Counted from the stretch's first letter, positions 46,399 to 55,945 are shown. The stretch: 64,000 bases of DNA from Ignavibacteria bacterium (GCA_016716125.1 JADJWZ010000007.1:1-64000); one strand, 5' to 3'. Numbers and translations are program-made. The notes: generated by a model from the letters alone, not told the origin.

Positions 46399-46650
46399 TT
46401 AAAATAAACTTCCCTGCCCACTATGCGGCTTAGTAAAATTATCAGTTGACAGCTTTAAAACATTCTCATTCAATCCATACTTTCTGCAGTTTGAATCAAA
46501 GATCATTTTTATCATATCAGCGTATTTACCTTCGCCTGTGAGTCTTCTGCCGAAACTATGATTGTACAGTTCACCGCCATGCATTTCTCGGACTCTGTTC
46601 AGTATTTTATTTGATCTGTCCGGATAGTTTCTTTCAAGCCCAGTTCTCAA
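46399..46650 (-). pseudogene. C-terminal part of a PA0069-family radical SAM protein (frame-shifted)
   Basis: Reads ERNYPDRSNKILNRVREMHG, the continuation of the upstream radical SAM gene. Full-length relatives continue NWLERxxPD.. without interruption. Removing one base from the CCC at 46639-46641 (GGG on the coding strand) restores ENWLERNYPD in frame. The TTG at 46650 is therefore not a real start. Confidence 0.82.
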
Positions 46651-47473
46651 AAAGTATTTTTACAGAGTGCGGTAATCTGAGAATAACTCTGCCTGCAAAT
46701 GATGCGCCTCTTTCAGAACTCTGCTTCAAAATTTCGGGTATTTCTTCATCGGTCAGTCCCGGTATTATCGGAGCAATGTTCACGCCTGTTGGTATTCCTT
46801 TAGATGTCAGATATTCAATTGTATCAAGTCTTTTTGCCGGAGACGAAGTCCTTGGTTCCATTTTTCTCTGCAGATCAAAATTTAAAGTAGTAATTGAAAT
46901 TATTACCTTTATAATATTCAGTTCTGTCATCTCTGTCAGTATATCCGCATCTCTTTTTATCAGGGAATTTTTTGTGATGATCATCACCGGATTTCTGAAT
47001 TCACTGAATACTTCAAGACATTTCCTTGTGATCTGAAGCTTTCTCTCAACAGGCTGATAACAATCAGTGTTGCCTGAAAAAAATACCGGCTGCGGAACCC
47101 ATGACTTTTTTAAAAACTCTTTTCGCAAAAGAACCGGCGCATTTTGTTTTATCATTATCTTTGATTCAAAGTCCAGACCTGAAGAGAAGCCCAGATATTC
47201 ATGCGTCGGCCTGGCATAACAGTATATACAGCCGTGCTCGCAGCCTCGGTAAGGATTGATGCTGAACTTTGCCTTAATGTCCGGACTGTTGTTTTCTGTC
47301 AGAACTGATTTCGAATCATCATTGAAATACTCTGTAACAATTTTCCTATCATCATCTTCAGTTTCAAAATATTCATTATCAAAAAAACCCTCATCGCTGT
47401 GTATTTTTTCAAACCTGTTCGGCAGGTTAAACTGAGACCCGCGTCCTTTATGATCTTTTAAATTCATATACAT
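46634..47473 (-). CDS. PA0069-family radical SAM protein, N-terminal part (frame-broken)
   Basis: The radical SAM cluster motif is RGCEHGCIYCYARPTHEYLG (CxxxCxYC, position about 85). Then PVFFSGNTDCYQPVERKLQ and SITTLNFDLQRKMEPRTSSPAKRL, a strong match to the PA0069/SplB-like group whose function is unsettled (photoproduct lyase-like repair has been suggested for relatives). The frame breaks at WA*. The 3' part (46399-46650) supplies the rest, giving about 350 residues if repaired. It follows an AT-rich gap upstream. Confidence 0.85.
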   Translation of the reverse strand: MYMNLKDHKGRGSQFNLPNRFEKIHSDEGFFDNEYFETEDDDRKIVTEYFNDDSKSVLTENNSPDIKAKFSINPYRGCEHGCIYCYARPTHEYLGFSSGLDFESKIMIKQNAPVLLRKEFLKKSWVPQPVFFSGNTDCYQPVERKLQITRKCLEVFSEFRNPVMIITKNSLIKRDADILTEMTELNIIKVIISITTLNFDLQRKMEPRTSSPAKRLDTIEYLTSKGIPTGVNIAPIIPGLTDEEIPEILKQSSERGASFAGRVILRLPHSVKILFENWA

Positions 47474-47667
47474 AATTTGAAAGAATTTAAAAACCTACCC
47501 TTAAAATATTAAGGTAATAATTTTAGTATGTTAAATTTATTAAATATTGTCAGCGCTGTTATAAGTAAACATACTTATGCAAATAGTGTAATGTCTGCTA
47601 TTAACTTTTCAGAAGTATATAAGCATTTTTGTACAGATTGATTTTGAATAAAAAAAATTAAATTAAA

Positions 47668-48054
47668 ATGAAAACTTTAATAACATTGATAACATATTTC
47701 TCCTTAACATTAAGTTCAGTTCATTCAGAAATTGCGCGTGATCTTCCGGAGAATAACTATACAACTGTATTTACAGAAGAGGAACTTCTGGAATATCTGG
47801 AGAATACGGAAAACAAAACTTCTTCTTCCGGAATAGCTGTAATTCCTTTTGAGTTGAAAATGGAAGGTCCTGTAAAACTCAGTATATATGAAAAGAACGG
47901 TAACCTGTATGAAGTGCTTATTGACAGTTATATGTACCCCGGAAATTATTCAGTTACTTTCAAACCCGGTACTGAAAGATTACCGGAAGAGTTTGAATAC
48001 AGGATCGAGGAATCCGGAAATATACTGACAAATTCGTTTCTGATAAAAAAATAA
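47668..48054 (+). CDS. Small secreted protein resembling a T9SS sorting-domain fold without its motif
   Basis: A 128-residue protein with signal peptide (LITLITYFSLTLSSVHS). The C-terminal about 75 residues (FELKMEGPVKLSIYEKNGNL, SYMYPGNYSVTFKPGTERLP, FEYRIEESGNILTNSFLIKK) follow the strand pattern of the NYPNPFNP-type sorting domain (VxLxVYDxxGxxVxxL, GxYxVxFxAxxLxSGxYxYRL, KxxLxK) but the NPFNP loop is absent. A lone degenerate sorting-domain-like fold may be an accessory or a remnant. Function unknown. Confidence 0.6.
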   Translation: MKTLITLITYFSLTLSSVHSEIARDLPENNYTTVFTEEELLEYLENTENKTSSSGIAVIPFELKMEGPVKLSIYEKNGNLYEVLIDSYMYPGNYSVTFKPGTERLPEEFEYRIEESGNILTNSFLIKK

Positions 48055-48109
48055 GAGTGTTTACTAATCGGTAAATATTGTTGGTGCATAACCCCAAATA
48101 TGACCCGGC

Positions 48110-48154
48110 CCTCAGGATAACAGGACAGAAATTCTGTCCTGTTTCCTTATGAGG
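48110..48154. other. Extended inverted repeat between convergent genes
   Basis: AACAGGACAGAA / TTCTGTCCTGTT (48119-48130 and 48132-48143, perfect 12-bp arms with one-base centre) with outer CCTCA/TGAGG arms. No T-run in either direction, so it may terminate weakly, or be a binding site. Confidence 0.6.
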
Positions 48155-48167
48155 TTTAAATTCAATT

Positions 48168-49079
48168 TCATGATTTCTGAAGCTTTACTTTTCTTTGTCT
48201 GTAAAATTTCCTGAAAAAATAAATTGCTAAAAGCATCATCGCAATTAACGGCAGTGAAGAAATTATGAAAGTTATCATAAAACTGAACACTCCCATAAAT
48301 CCCTGAAGTCCTTCCTTTACGCTGTTTTCCAGCTCATATAAAAATCCCGAACCTGAAGCAGTCTGAAGCATAGACGGTTCGTAAAGTGAAATGTTAAGCG
48401 TAGAATATGCCGACTGATTTTTAAGAAAATTCATCCTGCCTTCCGTGCTTTCAATTTTTTCTCTAACAGCTGAAAGCTTTTCCTCGACATCAACCACATC
48501 GCTTAATCCCGCAGTCTTTGTATTGAGCAGATCAAGTAATCTTTTCTCAAGTTCTCTTTGTGTATTCATTCGCGCAGTAAGATCAATGTATTCGGAAGTC
48601 ACATCATCTCCTGAAATATTTTGTGACATAATATTTCCGGCCGCTGCAAGACTTTTCAGGAATGAATCAAAATTTGAAGCAGGAACTCTTGCTAAAATGC
48701 TGCCCTGCTTTTTTCCTGCAGCGTTAAGCTTTGTAGATGAAGCTGTAACATAACCATTATACTCTTTTACAATATCAGAAATTTTGTTTTCAGCGACAGA
48801 AAAATTGTCAGTTTCTAATTCAATATTTCCTTTTCGGATAAACATCCTCTCATTAGGTTCAGATGTTTCAAATGCTTCAGGAATTAAAGGCTGGAAAATA
48901 GATTCATGTACGGAATTATTCAGCTTTTTATTTAACACTTCCGAATTTTCTGAATTGCCTTCCTTATTGAGATTTGATCCGCTGCTGAAATTTCTATCAC
49001 TATTTTTGCTGCATCCTGTGAAGAATAAAATCAGAATAATTAATGTAACTCCCGGTATTGATCTGATTAAGTTTTTCAT
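48168..49079 (-). CDS. DUF4349-domain lipoprotein
   Basis: A 303-residue protein with lipobox FFTGC at about residue 22 and an Asn/Ser-rich linker. It matches DUF4349: RKGNIELETDNFSVAENKI, NGYVTASSTK, ILARVPASNFDSFL, then a coiled coil (QRELEKRLLDLLNTKTAG, SAVREKIESTEGRMN) and a C-terminal helix (GVFSFMITFIISSLPLIAM) as membrane anchor, followed by a basic tail. Role unknown, envelope-associated. Confidence 0.82.
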   Translation of the reverse strand: MKNLIRSIPGVTLIILILFFTGCSKNSDRNFSSGSNLNKEGNSENSEVLNKKLNNSVHESIFQPLIPEAFETSEPNERMFIRKGNIELETDNFSVAENKISDIVKEYNGYVTASSTKLNAAGKKQGSILARVPASNFDSFLKSLAAAGNIMSQNISGDDVTSEYIDLTARMNTQRELEKRLLDLLNTKTAGLSDVVDVEEKLSAVREKIESTEGRMNFLKNQSAYSTLNISLYEPSMLQTASGSGFLYELENSVKEGLQGFMGVFSFMITFIISSLPLIAMMLLAIYFFRKFYRQRKVKLQKS

Positions 49080-49174
49080 AATATGATATTAATTAATTTT
49101 GAAAAAGAATTAATTAATTAAAATCAAAAATTCATGTATTGTTCCGTAAAGACATCAAAATACTTTTCTTAATT

Positions 49175-49209
49175 AAAAACCCCTGAACTATTAATGATTA
49201 ATTCAGGGG
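49175..49209 (-). terminator. Rho-independent terminator of glnA
   Basis: Coding strand CCCCTGAA ... TTCAGGGG followed by TTTTT (minus, about 49176-49209), 54 bp past the glnA stop. Confidence 0.82.
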
Positions 49210-49261
49210 CGTAAATTTAAAGAACACTTTAAGATCTGTATTTGAAAATACAGCAGAGAAA

Positions 49262-50716
49262 TTAAACTTCATAATACAGATGAAACTCATAAGGATGCGG
49301 TCTCAGCTGAACTTCCTTAACTTCTTTTTTCATTTTATAATCTATCCAGGTTTCAATCAGCTTATCAGTAAAGATACCACCCTGCTTCAGATATTCATTG
49401 TCATGTTCCAGATTATGCAGAGCTACCGTGAGATCTTCCGGAGCGTGGCCGAGTTTTTTTAATTCCTTTTCATCCATATGAAAAATATCCCTGTCGAGCG
49501 GATCGCCCGGATGTATTTTATTTATAATTCCGTCAAGACCTGCAAGCAGTATTGCGGGAAATGCGAGGTAAGGATTTGCCGTTCCGTCGGGACACCGGAA
49601 TTCAATTCTCTTTGCTTTAGGATTATCGGAATACATCGGTATCCTTATAGCTGCGCTTCTGTTGCTTTTGGAATATGCAAGATTTACCGGAGCTTCATAT
49701 CCGGGAACAAGTCTTTTATAAGAGTTTGTAGTCGGATTTGTAAATGCAAGTATAGACGGAGCGTGTTTCAGAACACCTCCTATAAAATGCAATGCCAATT
49801 CACTAAGACCTGCGTATTCATTTCCGGCAAAGAGCGGCTGACCGTCTTTCCATAAACTAATATGAGTATGCATCCCGCTGCCGTTGTCACCGAAAAGAGG
49901 TTTCGGCATGAACGTCGCTGTCTTTCCTACAGACTTAGCTGTATTTTTTACAATGTATTTAAACATCTGAAGATTATCGGCGCAGTCAAGCAGCGGACAG
50001 TATTTAAAATCAATTTCCGCCTGACCTCCGGTTGCAACTTCATGATGATGCATCTCTACATCAATGCCGACATTAATTAAATTTTCCACCATCAGACTTC
50101 TCAGATCATTTGTCGAATCAGACGGAGGAACCGGAAAGTATCCTTCTTTCAGACGGATCTTATGTCCAAGATTAAGTTCTTTTTCACTGCCGGTATTCCA
50201 GAAACCTTCGGCAGAATCAATTCTGTACCAGCTTGAATATTCATTAATATTATAAGCTACGTGATCGAGAATAAAAAACTCAGCTTCGGGACCTATAAAT
50301 GCCGTATCGGCAATTCCGGTTGACTTCAGATACTCTACAGCTTTCCTTGCAATATTTCTCGGATCCAGATCATATATTTTTTTTGACTCAGGTTCATAAA
50401 TATTGCAGATCATGCTGAGAGTTTTAGTTGCCATAAAAGGATCAACGTTTGCAGTTGAAGGATCCGGTATTGCAAGCATATCCGAGTCATTGATGCTTTT
50501 CCATCCTCTTATTGACGAACCGTCAAATCCGATTCCTTCGTAGAATGTGGATTCGCTAAGTTTGTTCAGCGGAATTGTGAGATGCTGCCACTGTCCCGGC
50601 AGATCCGTAAATCTGAGGTCGATCATTTTGATCTCTTTTTCTTTTAAAAGCTTGAAAACGTCATTGATCTTTTTAATTTTTTCCTTTTCGTCCTCGATGT
50701 TTGTTTTTTCTGACAT
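49262..50716 (-). CDS. glnA: Glutamine synthetase, type I
   Basis: A 484-residue GS that ligates ammonia to glutamate with ATP. Motifs: FDGSSIRGW near 75, FIGPEAEFFI (metal Glu), EVATGGQAEIDFKY, GDNGSGMHTHISLWKDG, NPTTNSYKRLVPGYEAP, and RIEFRCPDGTANPYLAF. Where GlnE-regulated enzymes have the adenylylated Tyr in NLYDLP, this sequence has RDIFHMDEKE, so control by adenylylation is unlikely. It is 15 bp downstream of an Lrp-type regulator gene, so co-expression with nitrogen/amino-acid control is probable. A terminator ends the unit. Confidence 0.95.
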   Translation of the reverse strand: MSEKTNIEDEKEKIKKINDVFKLLKEKEIKMIDLRFTDLPGQWQHLTIPLNKLSESTFYEGIGFDGSSIRGWKSINDSDMLAIPDPSTANVDPFMATKTLSMICNIYEPESKKIYDLDPRNIARKAVEYLKSTGIADTAFIGPEAEFFILDHVAYNINEYSSWYRIDSAEGFWNTGSEKELNLGHKIRLKEGYFPVPPSDSTNDLRSLMVENLINVGIDVEMHHHEVATGGQAEIDFKYCPLLDCADNLQMFKYIVKNTAKSVGKTATFMPKPLFGDNGSGMHTHISLWKDGQPLFAGNEYAGLSELALHFIGGVLKHAPSILAFTNPTTNSYKRLVPGYEAPVNLAYSKSNRSAAIRIPMYSDNPKAKRIEFRCPDGTANPYLAFPAILLAGLDGIINKIHPGDPLDRDIFHMDEKELKKLGHAPEDLTVALHNLEHDNEYLKQGGIFTDKLIETWIDYKMKKEVKEVQLRPHPYEFHLYYEV

Positions 50717-50731
50717 AGATTATTATTTAAA

Positions 50732-51214
50732 TTATTTAATATTAATTTCAAAAGTTTCTTTGTGTGTGGAAAGAACAATGCTTGTCTTTGAAGATTTCAC
50801 TCCTGGCCAGTTCTGGATCTTTGATAAAAGCTTCTCCAGTGTAGTAGTATTCTCTGTCCTTATCTTAAGCAGATGCGAGCCGTCGCCTGTTATGGAATGA
50901 CATTCAAGAACTTCTTTCATATTCTGACTGTGCTCCACTATGCTCGGATAATGTTTTGATGATTCGCTTATGACAAAAATAAAACATGTAATATCCTGTT
51001 TCAGCTTTTTGTGATTCAGTATTGCATGATAGGATTTAATGTAATCATGCGATTCGAGCTTAGTAATCCTGTCAATGGTAGAAGGAAGGGAAAGTCCTAT
51101 CTTTTCTGCAAGTTCATTTTTCTTGATCTGGGAATTTTTCTGAAGTTCGGAGAGTATCTTAATGTCGATCTGATCCAGCTTCAGCTCATCGGTATTTTTT
51201 AAAAAAGTAGAAAT
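50732..51214 (-). CDS. Lrp/AsnC family transcriptional regulator (no canonical start codon)
   Basis: The minus-strand frame reads a complete Lrp/AsnC protein of 160 residues: winged-helix N-domain (KLDQIDIKILSELQKNSQIK, then LPSTIDRITKLES) and the RAM ligand-binding domain (ECHSITGDGSHLLKIRTEN). The frame upstream meets a stop at 51215-51220, and there is no ATG, GTG or TTG before the DNA-binding helix; the start is set at ATT (51214), with CTG at 51184 as another option. A sigma70-like promoter precedes it. It is 15 bp upstream of glnA and may sense amino acids to control it. Confidence 0.8.
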   Translation of the reverse strand: MSTFLKNTDELKLDQIDIKILSELQKNSQIKKNELAEKIGLSLPSTIDRITKLESHDYIKSYHAILNHKKLKQDITCFIFVISESSKHYPSIVEHSQNMKEVLECHSITGDGSHLLKIRTENTTTLEKLLSKIQNWPGVKSSKTSIVLSTHKETFEINIK

Positions 51215-51252
51215 GCCTTAATTATTTAGGTTAACTGTAAAATTTTCCTAAC

Positions 51253-51281
51253 AAAATAAGGCAAATGGTTTGTTTTGTCAA
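51253..51281 (-). promoter_or_regulatory. Promoter candidate for the Lrp-glnA unit
   Basis: Minus-strand TTGACA (51276-51281) and TATTTT (51253-51258) separated by 17 bp. Start of transcription would be near 51246, about 30 bases before the presumed start of the regulator. Confidence 0.5.
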
Positions 51282-51433
51282 GTAAATTATGCAGGCTATT
51301 TAAAACAAAGGAAAGTTAAACTGAATAAAATGCAATTGAATTTATCAGTCTGATTTTTTAAAAGTATGTTTAAATTAATTTTTCATCTGATTAACTTCCT
51401 GCAAAGAAATTTAATCAATTAAAAAATACTATA

Positions 51434-51769
51434 ATGAATATTTACAGAATAATGATAGCGAATGCCGCAGTCCTGATTGGTCTCGGGATATTCGGCTTTT
51501 TGATCTCAAACAGTCCGACAGCGCTTATTGCGCCGGGCATCGGCGTTATACTCCTCATACTTTCCTTTTCCGTAAAGAAGGATAATAAGACATCAGCTCA
51601 TATTGCAGTTGCTCTGACTTTTGTTTCTTTCGTAATGTTTCTTGTTACAGGTATTATGAGATCCAATATGATAATAATTGTAATGGCGGTATTTACTTTT
51701 TTTGCTTTCGTACTCTACATAATGGATTTTATGAAAAGAAAAAAAGAAAGGGAAGCGGAAGTAAAATAA
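51434..51769 (+). CDS. Small membrane protein of unknown function
   Basis: A 111-residue protein with four predicted helices (IMIANAAVLIGLGIFGFLIS, ALIAPGIGVILLILSF, AVALTFVSFVMFLVTG, MIIIVMAVFTFFAFVLY) and a basic tail (MKRKKERE). No family recognised. It lies between the Lrp gene and the serine hydrolase, on its own. Confidence 0.6.
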   Translation: MNIYRIMIANAAVLIGLGIFGFLISNSPTALIAPGIGVILLILSFSVKKDNKTSAHIAVALTFVSFVMFLVTGIMRSNMIIIVMAVFTFFAFVLYIMDFMKRKKEREAEVK

Positions 51770-51831
51770 TATTCCCGATTAATATACTTGTATGTAAAAA
51801 TTATTTCATCTTTATCTTAATACCGGTCAGA

Positions 51832-53238
51832 TCAGTTTAGTTTATTGAGAATGTTTTTTGCATTCTCATTTCCCGGATCCATCTCAAGCGCTTTCTTAAA
51901 ATTTGCGGCAGCATTCACTTTATCTCCTTTAATTAAATAGGCTTCTCCGAGACTGTCAAAGCAGTTGGCAACATCCGGAAACATTTCCGCATTTTTCTTA
52001 AAGATCATTATACTTTCGTCAGTCAGTCCCGATTTTAAAAATCTGTAACCAGTCTGATTCAGCAGCATGTCGTTCTTGATCACATATCCGTTTTCAGACA
52101 TTAAACTTTTAAAGTTTTCATCTGCATATTCAATTCCTTTTCCACTAATGACCGAATATATATATTCAGCTATATTCGGTTTCGGTAAATTCAATTCACC
52201 TTTAAGTATAAGGTCTGTAATATTTTTTTCTAAATTAATCGCAGCCTGATCGTAATTTGATAAAATTACCGTGACAGTTTTTTTCTGCGGAAAGATCATT
52301 AGCATGGAATTTATACCGGGTGATCCGCCTGCATATACATTACCTCCGTCCGGATCAGAAAATATCTGCTGAAGATCTACCTTACTTTCTGAAGAGAATT
52401 CTGTAAAGAAGGAAAGCTTAGAATCGTCATTTAAAAGAATATTATTTTCCAGAAGAGATCTGCCGAATATATAAAGGTCATGCGCAGTGGAATACATCCC
52501 GCCCGCAGGAGTCGGGACTTCAGGGAATTCCCTGTTATCAGAAAATTTTCCGGTAATATCCTTAATATATCCTACCGCTCTTTTTAAATCGCCCGGCTCT
52601 TTGTACTCGTATTCGGAATTTTTCATTCCCAGCGGATCAAGTATCCTTTCAGTAAGATTTTCGGAATATGACTTTCCTGTGACAAATTCAATTACTCCGC
52701 CGAGCAGTACATATCCGGAATTTGAATATGAAAATTTTTCTCCTGCTTCAAATTTCAGTGGCTCTTTTAAAATAAGCTCTGTCAGATCTTTTATATTTTT
52801 ATACTTCACAGGATTCACTGAAAACTCAGGATCATTAAGATAATCCCCGTAACCGGAAGTATGCTGAAGCAGATGTCTGACAGTAACTTTATCACTTGCG
52901 TCTTTTACGAAGAAAGAAATTTTACTTTCTAGATCAAGCTTTCCTTCCTGCGCAAGCTGCAGTATCATTACAGCTGTAAAAAGCTTCCCGATAGAAGCTA
53001 TGTTATGCTTTGTATCATTTTCATTCTGAATATTTTTTTCTCTGTCAGATAAGCCAATTGATCTCTCATAAATTATATTTCCGTCAGTGTATGTCACTAC
53101 TGTCCCGGAGAAGATATCTTTCTTTTCACATTCATTCATGATCTTTTCCAGATCATCCTTAACATCGGATAATACTGCTGATGAAAACAGATTCATAAGC
53201 AGACAAACTTTGAATATAATAATGTAATTTCGGTTCAT
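51832..53238 (-). CDS. Serine hydrolase (class C beta-lactamase/PBP family) with C-terminal TPR
   Basis: The frame extends to 53271, but the Met at 53238 gives a proper signal peptide (IIIFKVCLLMNLFSSAVLS) and is preferred. Catalytic motifs: SIGK (Ser-x-x-Lys) near residue 75, YSNSGY (Tyr-x-Asn) near 175, and a late YAGGSPG region in place of KTG. Residues after about 385 form a TPR hairpin pair (SGLTDESIMIFKKNAEMFPD, YLIKGDKVNAAANFKKALEM). Likely a periplasmic peptidase or esterase of the D-aminopeptidase/ClbP/EstB group; substrate is not evident. Confidence 0.85.
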   Translation of the reverse strand: MNRNYIIIFKVCLLMNLFSSAVLSDVKDDLEKIMNECEKKDIFSGTVVTYTDGNIIYERSIGLSDREKNIQNENDTKHNIASIGKLFTAVMILQLAQEGKLDLESKISFFVKDASDKVTVRHLLQHTSGYGDYLNDPEFSVNPVKYKNIKDLTELILKEPLKFEAGEKFSYSNSGYVLLGGVIEFVTGKSYSENLTERILDPLGMKNSEYEYKEPGDLKRAVGYIKDITGKFSDNREFPEVPTPAGGMYSTAHDLYIFGRSLLENNILLNDDSKLSFFTEFSSESKVDLQQIFSDPDGGNVYAGGSPGINSMLMIFPQKKTVTVILSNYDQAAINLEKNITDLILKGELNLPKPNIAEYIYSVISGKGIEYADENFKSLMSENGYVIKNDMLLNQTGYRFLKSGLTDESIMIFKKNAEMFPDVANCFDSLGEAYLIKGDKVNAAANFKKALEMDPGNENAKNILNKLN

Positions 53239-53481
53239 AATATTTAAATTATACATTAATGAAAAATTCATATCTGATTAAGATGAAGAATAATCAGATA
53301 AAAATGTTAACTATCGTTTATATGCAAGACGTATCAAATTATAAAAAAGTCGCATACAACATTTAAAAAAATTTTTTGAAACCTTTTAATTATTTATAAG
53401 TCATAATTAAAAAATCAGGAAATAAAATAACTTTGACAATTTTATTCCGTATTGAATTTTTAAATTAATAAAAACCCCGGT

Positions 53482-55920
53482 ATGAAAAATTTATTCCGCT
53501 TATCAGCAATATTAATAATAGTAACAATTTCACGGATATCATTTGCCCAATCAGGTGAAATATCCGGAAGCGTAACAGACAGTAAGTCAGGAGCTAATGT
53601 AGAAGCGGCTTCGGTATCTCTTCTTAACGGTAAAGACTCATCGCTTGTAACCGGAACTGAGACAAACTCTGAAGGAAAATTCAGTTTTAAAAATCTTCCT
53701 GACGGAGTTTATAATATAAAAGTAGACCTTATAGGTTATAGCAAAGCTTACATCAGAGGTATCAAGATCAGCTCCGCCGAACAAAAAGTCGAGCTTGATC
53801 CGGTGAAACTTAATTCGGGAGAAACCACTACGGAAGAAATTAATGTGGAAGCCGAACGCAGCGCTATTGAATTCAAAGCCGATAAAAAAATATTCAATGT
53901 CGAGCAGGGAATGAATGTGCAGGGAGGTTCCGCTGTAGATGTTTTGAAGAATATTCCATCTGTTGCAGTCGATGCAGACGGGAACATCAGTCTCAGAGGC
54001 GATCAGAATGTGAAGATACTCGTAGACGGAAAACCTTTCGGAATGAAAAACAGTGAAACGAGAAATTCAGTGCTCGATCAGATCCCATCTAATTTAATTC
54101 AGTCAGTAGAGCTTGTTACAAATCCTTCAGCTAAATACGACGCCGAGAATTCCGCAGGCATAATTAATATTATTCTTAAAAAGAATGAAGACTTCGGTTA
54201 TAACGGAAACATTATGCTGAATGCAGGCTCTAAAGATAAATATAACGGCTCGCTGAATTTTAACTTCAGAAAAGATAAAATGAATATTTACGGAAGTTAT
54301 GATTACAGATTATACAACTATTATATAACCGGAGAAAATAACAGGGAAGTATATTCAAATAATTCAATTTATACTCAGTCTGCGGACGGGCTTTCAAGAA
54401 TAATCGGAAATTTTATAAAAGGCGGTTTTGATTACAACATCACCGAAACAAATTCACTGAGCTACAATCTCAATTATAATCACCGCGACAGGAGGCGGAG
54501 TGACAACTCGTCTGCGCTTACTCTCAGCACAATAACAGGAGATCTTGAAGATCAATATGAATTTATTACAACTGATATTGGCGATGGTTATACTCTTGAC
54601 ATGTCTTTGAATCACTATTTAAAATTTAAAAATCCCGGACAGACGCTCACATCGGAACTGATCTATACTAAATATAAAGATAATTCAACCAACGAGACAA
54701 CTCAGAATTATATATTCCCGACAGTTCAGAATCCCGGCATAGTGAACAGATACAGTGACGACGTTACAAACGAAGGAAATATTTCAGTTGATTACGTTCA
54801 TCCGTTTTCAAAGGAATCCAAATTTGAGACCGGAGGTAAGGTGGTATTAAGAAATAATGACGAAGATTACCGCGTAGAGAATTTTGATTATAATTCAAAT
54901 GCATTTGTTAACGATACTTCGCAGTCGAATAAATATTTATATAATGAAGACATATATTCTCTTTATGGAGTTTACAGTATGAATATTAAAAAATTCAATC
55001 TGAGTCTCGGACTCAGAGGCGAGCAGACTGACACTAAAGGAGATCTGGAAACTACCGGTGAAGTAAATAATACCAGTTACTTCGATCTTTTTCCGAGCGT
55101 GAACGCTTCACAGAAGATTGGCGAGACACAGGAACTTCAATTCTCATATTCAAGAAGAATTAACAGACCGTCTCTGTCAATGATAAATCCTTTTGTAACA
55201 GCGTTTGATCCGTTCAATTATTTTGCGGGCAATCCGGATCTGAGACCGGAATATATAAATTCACTCGAATTCGGATTTCTGAAATATTTTGAAACGATCA
55301 CTTTAAATCCTTCTTTGTTTTATTCACATACAAAAGATCAGTTGTCGAGGACGAGAGAGCTCATTGATTCAAATAAAGCATTGCTCACTTTTCAGAATTA
55401 CGGAAAGAATGTAAATTACGGTGCTGAACTTGTTGTGAATGCAAAGCCGGTTGAATTTATAAATTTTAACGGAAGCGTAAGTTATTATAAAAATGAAATA
55501 GATGCAACCAATCTTGATTCCGGATTTATAAATGAGAACTATACATGGAACGGAAGACTGTCGGCAAATATTTACATTCCAGTGTTTGCAGATCTCGGAC
55601 TTACTTATTTTTACTCGGGAAGAAATGTATTTGCGCAGGGAGTTCTCGAGCCGTTTCAGTCTTTTGATGTTTCGCTTAAGAGAGATTTCATGGATAAAAA
55701 ACTATCACTGGGGCTGAGATTCACAGATGTTTTCAATTCACTGAAGTTTGATGTAAAGCTGAACAACACTCAGAATTTTAATGAGACCTTTATGAGAAAA
55801 AGAGATTCAAGGTCAGTATTTGCAACACTGACATACAGATTCGGCACCGATACGAAAACTCCGGAAAAGAGAAGAAGAAGAGTAAATGATCAGCCGGGAA
55901 ATGACGGTTTCGGATTTTAA
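53482..55920 (+). CDS. Outer membrane beta-barrel receptor (TonB-dependent type)
   Basis: An 812-residue protein with a signal peptide (LSAILIIVTISRISFAQ). Residues 25-110 form a CarboxypepD_reg-like domain (GEISGSVTDSKSGANVEAAS). The plug follows at about 130-230 (VDVLKNIPSVAVDADGNISLRGD, VELVTNPSAKYDAENSAGII). From about 240 alternating beta strands give the OMP_b-brl_3 barrel. No TonB box is clear near the N-terminus. Such receptors import or bind siderophores, sugars or peptides, with the ligand unknown. A bidirectional terminator follows. Confidence 0.88.
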   Translation: MKNLFRLSAILIIVTISRISFAQSGEISGSVTDSKSGANVEAASVSLLNGKDSSLVTGTETNSEGKFSFKNLPDGVYNIKVDLIGYSKAYIRGIKISSAEQKVELDPVKLNSGETTTEEINVEAERSAIEFKADKKIFNVEQGMNVQGGSAVDVLKNIPSVAVDADGNISLRGDQNVKILVDGKPFGMKNSETRNSVLDQIPSNLIQSVELVTNPSAKYDAENSAGIINIILKKNEDFGYNGNIMLNAGSKDKYNGSLNFNFRKDKMNIYGSYDYRLYNYYITGENNREVYSNNSIYTQSADGLSRIIGNFIKGGFDYNITETNSLSYNLNYNHRDRRRSDNSSALTLSTITGDLEDQYEFITTDIGDGYTLDMSLNHYLKFKNPGQTLTSELIYTKYKDNSTNETTQNYIFPTVQNPGIVNRYSDDVTNEGNISVDYVHPFSKESKFETGGKVVLRNNDEDYRVENFDYNSNAFVNDTSQSNKYLYNEDIYSLYGVYSMNIKKFNLSLGLRGEQTDTKGDLETTGEVNNTSYFDLFPSVNASQKIGETQELQFSYSRRINRPSLSMINPFVTAFDPFNYFAGNPDLRPEYINSLEFGFLKYFETITLNPSLFYSHTKDQLSRTRELIDSNKALLTFQNYGKNVNYGAELVVNAKPVEFINFNGSVSYYKNEIDATNLDSGFINENYTWNGRLSANIYIPVFADLGLTYFYSGRNVFAQGVLEPFQSFDVSLKRDFMDKKLSLGLRFTDVFNSLKFDVKLNNTQNFNETFMRKRDSRSVFATLTYRFGTDTKTPEKRRRRVNDQPGNDGFGF

Positions 55921-55945
55921 GATCAAGTTAAATAAGTTTTAAAAA

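Noticed and set aside
50547..50900. Plus-strand frame across the glnA-Lrp boundary
   Set aside because: Antisense to glnA and the Lrp gene; no domain or codon bias.
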